64,000 nucleotides of DNA, taken from Glossina fuscipes (Eukaryota > Arthropoda > Insecta > Diptera > Glossinidae). The stretch is from contig NW_024003855.1 of NCBI RefSeq assembly GCF_014805625.2, forward strand, positions 814,956-878,955, written 5' to 3'. The stretch's first letter is position 1, and every line of letters starts with the position of its first letter. Made by a program: the position numbers and the translations under genes. Below are positions 56,539 to 64,000 of the stretch, one piece after another. The notes under the pieces were generated by a model. It saw nothing but the letters and a program-made list of their open reading frames with translations, did not search any database and had not been told where the DNA came from.

Positions 56539-57384
56539 ATGCTGAACAACTTCGTAGATGATCTGTCAGAGAAGTTAAGCAAACACTTGACAATGTCTGC
56601 AGGAGAAATTAATTCAGCATCAATTCTGCCCGCATTGCAGAAACAAGAAATGAAACCTCTTATTTCAGAAACATTAACTCAGAGTCAAGCAGAATCAGAG
56701 ACGACATATCAAGATGTTCGTCAATCGTAGGATAGCGTTGAGTCCTCTTTTAACGAACGACGTAAAATACCGGTTGCCGTGAAGTTAATTCGCGAATTCT
56801 CAAGAAAATTTGAAGAATTTAGTTCGAGGAGAAAATTTGCACATGGGAAATGGCATATTATATATTGTGTGGACCAAAATTCTTTCCAGACTTGACCTAT
56901 ACCACAGGGAGGTATAGCCAAAAGACCACTGTTACCACTCCTCATACAACCACGGCCACTGTGCCAATACCTCCGAAATCAACTGAAAATGTATTAAAAT
57001 AGATACCCTATTAACCAACCTTTCCGCCAACATTTGCAACAATAGCAGAGTTTCCAAAGGCCAACTCTAACCAATAAACTTCTAACATCCATAAAAGTGG
57101 ATATTTCGTTGCAAGCAAGAAAAATAAGCTCCGTAAGTAGAACAGCTGTTAAAAGAGAATAACCACCATGACCCGTTGCAGTAAATACAGCATCGATTCA
57201 ATATGGCAGCACAAAAATAAAACAGTAGAAAAAAGAGGCCGAAGAAGCTTAGTGAGGAAAATTTGAAATATCGGACTACGAAGAAAATAAATATGTAGTC
57301 TCACATGATGAACAATGGAGTAAAAGCCACGGGCAATGTCCTCAACATTACATACGGAACAGCGAATACCCATTAAATCTTAAT
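56539..57384 (+). pseudogene. Possible gag region of a Ty3/gypsy element
   Basis: The frame MLNNFVDDLSEKLSKHLTMS lies upstream of a protease and RT on the same strand, where gag is expected. I see no zinc knuckle or other diagnostic motif, and the frame stops after 63 codons. The assignment is by position only. Confidence 0.3.
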
Positions 57385-57660
57385 TATACAAAATAAACTG
57401 CTATTTATTATAAAGTTAGGCTGAGTAATCGCGAAATATAGAAAATTCTGCTGGATACAGGAGGCATTAAAAATTACATAAAGTCTTTGATAGGGAAAAG
57501 CCCGCAGGAAAGCGAGGTAATTTTCTTCACCAAACCCATGACAGCGAGTGTAAAAGTGATTCAATGCAAATTTGTAACTCTTGGTTACATCATCACTCCT
57601 CAAAAGTTCTTTATTTTACTCGGATTGGCACTTGCTAACGGTATGTTATAAAATGATAGG
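57385..57660 (+). pseudogene. Ty3/gypsy aspartic-protease remnant
   Basis: KILLDTGGIKNYIKSLIGKS holds the D-T-G active site of a retroelement protease, and VTLGYIITPQKFFILLGLAL follows in frame, fitting the rest of the domain. The upstream part is interrupted by stops. An RT remnant follows about 200 bases downstream. Confidence 0.65.
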
Positions 57661-58255
57661 TTAAAGGAACTTTCAACATTTATCCGCACTGTAGATAATT
57701 CACCATTAAAACCAATAGAAAAATTTCCGTAAATACCCTAGGTACTTAAACTAAACCAATGAAAAACTCTAAAAGAGAGCAAATCAAAGATAATAACTCA
57801 GGCCTTTGAAAATCCTTTCATTGATCCAGGTGAGAAGCAAACCTCTTCCAAAATTGTCATAAGCGAAACCTCCATTTACATCAAAACTTACCCATACCTG
57901 GTGGCATTAAGAGAAGCGTTGAAACATGGGATACAGAGAATGATGGGCGATCATAAAATATGTTGCTCGCCTTGTATTTGGCTGAAAAGGAAACATTCAT
58001 TTGCTGGGGATTCCAGGAATCTAAATGCATTCACCGTATCTGACAAATACACTTTCTCCGACATAAATGAGGCATCTGCTAACTTAAGCGGTTGCCAACA
58101 GATCATGGTAGTAGGTCGAAATCGCGATTTTTACCTCAAAGGGAACCGACGTGAAAAAGGCTTTCTTAGGAAAACACGGGTCGCAGGATTTCCAATAGGT
58201 CTTAAGAAGCAATTTTATAGAAACAATTATTTACATGGAAATTTTTCTGGATAGA
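57661..58255 (+). pseudogene. Ty3/gypsy reverse-transcriptase N-terminal remnant
   Basis: SIYIKTYPYLVALREALKHG, then SPCIWLKRKH and DSRNLNAFTVSDKYTFSDIN fit the entry to a gypsy/errantivirus RT. EASANLSGCQQIMVV, RNRDFYLKGNRREKGF and FPIGLKKQFYRNNY fit the following blocks in altered frames. The catalytic Asp blocks are lost and the remnant ends before the second box. With the gag-like and protease pieces it forms one 5' half of an element. Confidence 0.75.
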
Positions 58256-58514
58256 AGGTTCGTCATAGTATATGCTAGCATAGCTAAATCCTTAACGTCG
58301 CTGTTAAAAGGGATAGAAAGCAGAATTCTAAAAAATGCTTCCAATTGAAAATTCGATTTTCCTCTCCAAATAACAAGACAAAAACTGTATTGTTTCTTCT
58401 TTTATCAATTTGCCTAAGTACACCTTCCGAGTTTTGCTTTTTATATAAAAATTGAAATAAACGTTGAATCCATAATATACTTCTTTTTCTTGATACGAGT
58501 ACTTTGTACTTTTT

Positions 58515-58524
58515 ATAAATACAT
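58515..58524 (+). repeat. Target-site duplication, left copy (ATAAATACAT)
   Basis: Ten-base direct repeat just upstream of the I-like LINE; its partner is at 63519-63528. The sequence is AT-rich, so a chance match is possible but unlikely at both element edges. Confidence 0.65.
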
Positions 58525-58847
58525 TGTTAAGTCGACTTGTGTTCAGCGTAGTGCGTGTTTTCTTTTCGTCTGCGTTTTTTCAATTGTTTCGGTGTTTTCA
58601 GTGTTTTTGTGTATTTAACTTCTGTCTTTTCAGTGTTATTGCTAAAACTGGTTAACGCGGATATCGCGCATGTGCTTTGTTTCGTCTACATATAATAAAA
58701 AATAGAAAACAAAAAAACAAAATAAAAAAAATTGAAAACATTTGACACTTTTCTTTAGTAGTTCCCAACCTTCTTCCACAGTTCCCAAACCTTTTCAAGT
58801 GAGTGGTTATTTCACAAATAATAAGCAATAGACATAAATAAGGCATA

Positions 58848-59724
58848 ATGGCCCCGGGGCCGCCAGACAAAAACTCGAATAGATTTTATCTATTAAGTGA
58901 TACATCCCCCCAAAGAAAAAAAAGTAAAAATTCAGATTTTCCGGTGTTGCCGATCAGCGATATAACCCCTATTGATAAAAAATATATTGTTATTTCTTCA
59001 ACCGATGCTCGAATAACAATTTCCCAAATTAGCCCTTTTGCTATCAAAAAAGCTCTAGATAGCATTACAACATACATCGACTCCATCGACTGAAAGCTGT
59101 ACCCGTAGTTTCTGCATAAATTGCAATGATCAACACTCAGCGTTAGACAAACAATGCCCACGTTTTGTACAGATGCGTGAAATACTGAAAATCAAAACAG
59201 AAAATTACTGTAGCATGGGCGTAGCGCGACGCACATACCGGGAAAGAAATCCATCTGTAGCCCATGGAATTCGCAAAAGTAATACCTACGCTGCTGTTGC
59301 CTCGCAAATCGAGCCTAGTAAGCCTTTAACTCCAACTGCTTCCAATGAAAAACCTGTTCCACCATTAACCAAAAATTATATTGCGAAACCAGTTCCATCA
59401 CCCGCCAAAGATAATATTGAGAAAACCAAAGCAACGGCAAATATTGAAAAAATTAAAACAACAACACATATGCTAAAATCTAATATACCAAATTCTCCAG
59501 AATCTCCAGCTCTCAACTTTACTCAACAAATCACAAGTGTTAATGAATCCATTCTTTCATCCCTCAATCAACCTTCAATTTCAAATTATTCACGTGCGCC
59601 AACCCGTTGCGCTTCAAATGTACCAAATCACCTAAATACAGATTATTCTGCTGGTAAGAATAAATCATTCACGAAAAATTCCTATAGCGACCTTCTCGAC
59701 GGAGACGCTGACATGTCAACTTAA
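58848..59724 (+). pseudogene. I-like LINE ORF1 (gag-like), internally deleted
   Basis: It starts MAPGPPDKNSNRFYLLSD in good ATG context. A first frame to 59093 includes KKYIVISSTDARITISQISP and FAIKKALDSI, matching the N-terminal region of I/R1-type ORF1 proteins. A frame change near 59093 leads to SFCINCNDQHSALDKQCPRF at 59113-59172, which is one CCHC zinc knuckle. A Pro/Lys/Thr/Ser-rich tail then runs to 59724. The RNA-binding middle and the other knuckles usual in such proteins are missing, so several hundred bases were probably lost at the junction. Confidence 0.75.
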
Positions 59725-59745
59725 CCCTTCCTCCACTCTGCTTAC

Positions 59746-62700
59746 ATGTCATTACAATTAAATAAAGTTTTTAAAATTCTACAATGGAACATTAAGGGAC
59801 TTATTAACAATTTTGATGAACTCCGTACACTCATAAGTGATTTTAATCCAACCTTTTTATCACTTCAAGAAACCCATTGTAGAAGCTCTTTTAATCCTAT
59901 TCCACCCAAATCATATACTGGATACTTCACGAATGCTGATCAAAGTTCATGTTCCAAACAAGGAGTAGGTATTTTTATAAAATCAAGTATACCTCACAAA
60001 CGCATAAATTTAAGCTCAAATATACAAGCCGTAGCGATACAAATAATGTTAAATATAAAATTTACAGTGCTTTCGCTCTATATTCCGCCTTCGCAATCGT
60101 TTTCCCAGCAAGAACTCTACAATTTATTCTCCGTACCTTCCCCCCATTAATTGTATGCGGCGATTTCAACAGCTGGAATACCATCTGGGGCTCAACAGTG
60201 AACAACACTCGCGGTACTGTTTTAGAAAAGGCCTTTTTTCAAAGCAACCTTTGCGTTTTAAATGATGGAAAACCAACGCACTTCTCAACTCATCATACTT
60301 TTTCACATATTGATTTAACATGTTGCTCTCCATCACTTCTTCCTTTGGTGTCCTGGTCTATTTCTGATAATCTACATAATAGTGATCACTTTCCAATCAT
60401 AATCGATCTTAAACTTTCAACATCCTCTGCTACTCCAGCAAAACAGGCCAAATTCCTCCTAGATAAAGCGGATTGGATCAATTACTCCAAACAGGTGGAG
60501 TCATTTTTGAACTCAAAACCATTTAACGGAAACTGCAACCATGATGCTGCTATTATGTCTAAAGCGATTCGCACGGCTGCTCATCTTTCTATTCCTCAAT
60601 CCAACACCTCTTTTAAACGAGCTAGGGTTCCATGGTGGAACAACACGCTTTCGTTTTTGAGGAAAAATAAAATGGATCTATGGCACCGCTTTAAGAGATG
60701 TCCTGATCAGAATCACTTGTTATTATACAAAAAGGCCAATGCTCTATTCAGGAAGGAATTACGGAAATCAAAGGCACTTAGTTTCGAACTTTTCTCGAGA
60801 CGAATTCACAGAAATACATCAATGAAAGTTGTCTGGAACAAAATCAACAGACTTAATAGGACTTCAAACCTGAACCAAATTTCTGCCATCTGCACTCCCA
60901 ATGGAACTTTAACTGACGCAGATGAGATTTCTAATTATTTTGAAAAAGTGTGGTGCGAATACTCCTCTGACAGCAACTTCTCCAGTGCTTTCACGAAAAT
61001 AAAAGGACTCCAATATCTCCTCCAAATAATATCGATAGATGTGCCATGTTCCTGGAAAATTGCGTATCTACCTCAGAACTTGAAAGTTGTCTCTCCAATT
61101 TGAAGGCGAAGACACCTGGTCTAGACCGAATCTCATACCAAATGATCAGTGCTATGTCTAAGTCTAGTAAAAAGGAATTACTGGACCTATATAATACGGT
61201 ATTTATGACTGGCCATATACCCTACATGTGGAAACTGGCAACAGTTGTTCCAATTCCAAAGTCAAAAAATGACTCCATCGCATCTGATTATCGTCCAATT
61301 TCTCTTTTATCTTGCCTCTCTAAGGTTTTAGAGAAGATTATGGCATCTAGATTATCTTGGTTTCTTGAATCTAAGAACCTGATAACAAAGCAACGAGTCG
61401 GTTTCAAGCGGTGTAGAGGATGCTCTGTTACATATTGATTATTTCACAAGCAAAGCAATTTCCGAACGAAATCACGTAACAATTCTCTTAACTGATTTCG
61501 AAAAAGCATTTGACAGAGTTAGTCTTCATATTATCTTAAGACTCTTGAAATCATGGAATGTTGGACCCAAATCCTTCAACTACATCAAATCATTCATGTC
61601 GCATCGACGGTTCAAAGTTAGAATCAGCAATCATCTTTCTGGTTCCTTTCCGCTAAAGAATGGCATTCCGCAAGGTTCTCCTCTCTCTGTCACGCTTTTC
61701 CAGATCGCTTTCAACGAAATTAGCGAAATTCTTTGCCGTGTACCAAGAGTGGAACATTGTCTCTACGCGGACGATGTATACATTTTTACAAAAGAAAAAG
61801 ACAAGACGAAAGCAATCAACATCCTCGAATCTATTGCATGTGAGATCTCCACATGGGCAAACTCGTCAGAAGCTATAATCTCTATACAAAAATCAAAAAA
61901 ATGCACATTTGTCGAAAACAAATGTGCGATGCAGGAAACCTACTGATGTATATTAACGACTTACCAGTACTAAATGTGCAGACGCTCCATGTTCTCGGGC
62001 TCACGTTTTCAAACAATTATCGTTGGAAAGCACACTGCCTTCGGTTAAAAAACTCCCTTTTAACAAGGGTAAATTTCATACAGTACGTTGCTTGGAGAAG
62101 CCATGCGCATATTAACACTATCGCTTATCTTACCAAAATGCTTGTGTTAAGCAAGATTGACTATGCTTTGATAATTTATGGCAATAGCTGCAAATCTAAT
62201 ATCAACATCCTTAAACCGGTCTATCAGCAAGCCGTTAGAGCAAGTTGTTATGCTTTTCGGTCGACGCCCATAAATAATATTATAATTGAAACTGGTCTCC
62301 CAACTATAGAAAATAGACTGTATGAGTTAAAAGCTAAGCTTCTTAATTCAAACAAATCCATTCTCGGTGATGACGTAAAAAAGATTATTATTGCGAAGAA
62401 AATTCCAAAGTCACCATCTGCAATTGACCATTGTTTGTGCATCGCAAAGGAATTGAACATTCCCTTAAAAATTTTCCGCTCTTTTGGTGTTAAACCTCCC
62501 TGGATTTTGAAAGACTGCTCTTTTGACATCTCACTGTCTATGCACAAGAAAGAAGATACTCCAAATTACGTCTTCAGGAATCTAATAGCTGAAGTATTGG
62601 AGACTACTGGTTGGAATCTTTTGTACACAGACGGCTCAAGATCTCCTGGTCTGCCTGCTGCTTCTGCGGTGGTAGATGCTACAGGACGGGTTCTTCTCAA

Positions 62701-63411
62701 CCACATATTTCACGAAAGTACTTCAACTTTTACCACCGAAGCCAGAGCTACCTTTCACGCTGCGAACCTTGTCCATAAAAATAAACTCAAAACCGTCATT
62801 GTTACTGACAATTTGGATGTATTACTAGCTACTCGGAACCCTTCGGATGGAGCACCATCAACAAATTAAGGAATATAATTACTACACCCGACGGAAAAAT
62901 TAAAATGTTATGGTTACCAAGTCACATCGGTTTACTGGGAAATGAGCAGGCTGATCGAGCGGCAAAGTATGCTGCTTCTGCTCCTCTAATTATGGATGAT
63001 GTCATGGAAAAGTTGGATCTTCAAAGATACATTGGAAGAAAAGTTAAAGAGAAAATTGCAGAAGGAAATTTACAATACCATCATCAACACTACTCTTGCA
63101 TTAACCCTCAATTAACTCTACCTCTATATCCAACAAATGTTGAGAAAGCCAAGATTCAAACCTTTTCGAGAATTCGCCTTGGTCGTACAATTGCAACTCA
63201 CCGATGGATCCTGAAGAAGTCTTCTCCCCCAATCTGCTGTTGTGGACAAACTCTTACTATAAAGCACATTCTCTGCCACTGCCTCAACTTTTCCTTGGCT
63301 AGAAGTATTGCATTTGGAACGATTAACCCTTTGAACATTCTACAATCAGCTTCAGAACAGAATATCAATTCAATACTTTACTTTATTAATACTACTAAGC
63401 TTATTATCTAA
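59746..63411 (+). pseudogene. I-like LINE ORF2: endonuclease, RT, RNase H (frameshifted)
   Basis: It starts 21 bases after the ORF1 stop. Endonuclease: LQWNIKGLINNFDEL, LSLQETHC (Glu), VCGDFNSWNTIWGS (Asp/Asn) and SDHFPIIIDL (His). RT: AKTPGLDRISYQMI, DYRPISLLSCLSKVLEKIMA, LLTDFEKAFDRV, NGIPQGSPLSVTLFQIAFNE and LYADDVYIF. RNase H: LLYTDGSRSPG, TTEARATFH, VTDNLDVLLATRN and NEQADRAAK. The tail is CCCGQTLTIKHILCHC. Frame breaks lie near 60140 (a six-C run), 61000-61050, 61410, 61905 and 62845 (seven bases fewer than the copy at 23255). The catalytic residues survive, which implies fairly recent inactivation. Confidence 0.9.
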
Positions 63412-63518
63412 TATCCATTCATTTAAATTAGAGCCGATAGCCTGTGTTGCTAGTGCTCAATGTCTTTTTTTAGTGTAAGAATTCAATTTATTAGTCTAAA
63501 ATTAAAATAATAATAATA

Positions 63519-63528
63519 ATAAATACAT
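63519..63528 (+). repeat. Target-site duplication, right copy (ATAAATACAT)
   Basis: Partner of 58515-58524, directly after the (TAA)n tail. The first bases may belong to the tail. Confidence 0.65.
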
Positions 63529-64000
63529 AAAATAAAGGTAGAATAAAAAAGCAGAATTGTCTCAATCTTACGCAGAATGAATTCAATTCTACACAGAACT
63601 GCACAACTACTGTTACATACGGGATGTGGCGTGCACACATATTAAAGCTGCAGTGAATTTTTTATAAGAATCGATTTCAACAACCCAATTATGCAAACAA
63701 TTTATACGTATTTAAGTTAATTGGTCTGTAACAGTTCTAAATGGAGTCGTTTGGCTTCTTCAAAGGGGATGGATAAAAACCGAAAATTTATGCCAGCTCA
63801 TATCACATTTTCATCTTCATTTATAGTGTTTCCTTTTTATAAAACATCGATTAAAAGCACTCTTTTGTATAAAACGCACAGAATACCTGCGGACGGTTTG
63901 GGCATATATAATAATTAAAACTAACAAGCTTTCCTTGAAGATTGTGATATTAAAGACATAGGGCTATATGTACAGAGAAATCGTCGAAATATTCTATGGA
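63529..64000. other. No recognisable gene
   Basis: AT-rich flank. The 65-codon frame 63721-63918 starts at a non-ATG codon and resembles nothing known to me. Confidence 0.45.

Larger units (their letters stand above)
58525..63518 (+). mobile_element. Nearly full-length I-like LINE, inactive
   Basis: The plus-strand element of about 5.0 kb has a 5' leader (58525-58847) with repeated TTTTCAGTGTT blocks, ORF1, ORF2 ending in RNase H and a Cys/His cluster, a 3' UTR and a (TAA)n tail. RNase H plus the (TAA)n tail point to the I clade. It shares its 3' third with the copies at 22569-23612 and 2783-2856. ORF1 has an internal deletion and ORF2 at least five frame breaks, so it cannot move by itself. 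Confidence 0.85.

Overview
The window looks like a stretch of AT-rich, gene-poor nuclear DNA from an insect, most likely a fly. The inference rests on the mix of transposable elements: CR1-like LINEs with a PHD-finger ORF1, I-clade LINEs with RNase H and a (TAA)n tail, mariner remnants, BEL/Pao and Ty3/gypsy remnants, and an errantivirus-type integrase-env remnant. I found no convincing host protein-coding gene, rRNA, tRNA or CRISPR array. Nearly every reading frame I could interpret belongs to a mobile element, and most are broken by stops, frameshifts and deletions.

Layout. 1-860: BEL/Pao pol remnant (minus). 2783-2856: a 74-base orphan 3' end of the I-like LINE with a perfect 12-base target-site duplication. 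3948-8604: a large inverted repeat with arms of about 1.3-1.4 kb; each arm carries the same CR1-like endonuclease fossil, and the spacer holds BEL/Pao and aspartic-protease remnants. 8765-10385: CR1-like RT C-terminal fragment, apparently split by about 1.2 kb of other DNA. 10386-16760: no recognisable gene. 16761-19800: a foldback-like element with long terminal inverted repeats, 182-base tandem repeats and terminal palindromes. 22569-23612: 5'-truncated I-like LINE (minus) bounded by a 12-base duplication. 23640-26571: degenerate CR1-like copy (plus). 27690-28450 and 30130-30410: remnants of other LINEs. 30440-33235: old CR1-like copy (minus) with a mariner remnant inside it. 33547-37870: the best-preserved element, a CR1-like LINE (minus) with both ORFs open. 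39510-40690: another CR1-like fragment. 41220-44000: Ty3/gypsy integrase and RT remnants (minus). 44890-45175 and 55300-55850: mariner remnants. 46255-47790: errantivirus-type integrase and env remnants. 48590-49270: RT remnant. 52113-52580: unassigned alanine-rich ORF (minus). 56539-58255: Ty3/gypsy gag?-protease-RT remnant. 58525-63518: nearly full-length I-like LINE (plus) with a 10-base duplication.

The most interesting point is the ORF1/ORF2 junction of the intact CR1-like element. ORF1 ends TCA AAA AAC TAA. This places a canonical A_AAA_AAC slippery heptamer directly before the stop, and ORF2 lies in exactly the -1 frame. The ORF2 frame has no ATG before or within the endonuclease domain. 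This suggests a gag-pol-like fusion made by -1 ribosomal frameshifting, which would be unusual for a CR1-type LINE. The intact RT also reads YIDD at the catalytic box where a sibling copy reads YADD.

Family assignments rest on motifs read by eye. No database search or alignment was run. Boundaries of degenerate copies are good to roughly tens of bases, while the target-site duplications were read directly.
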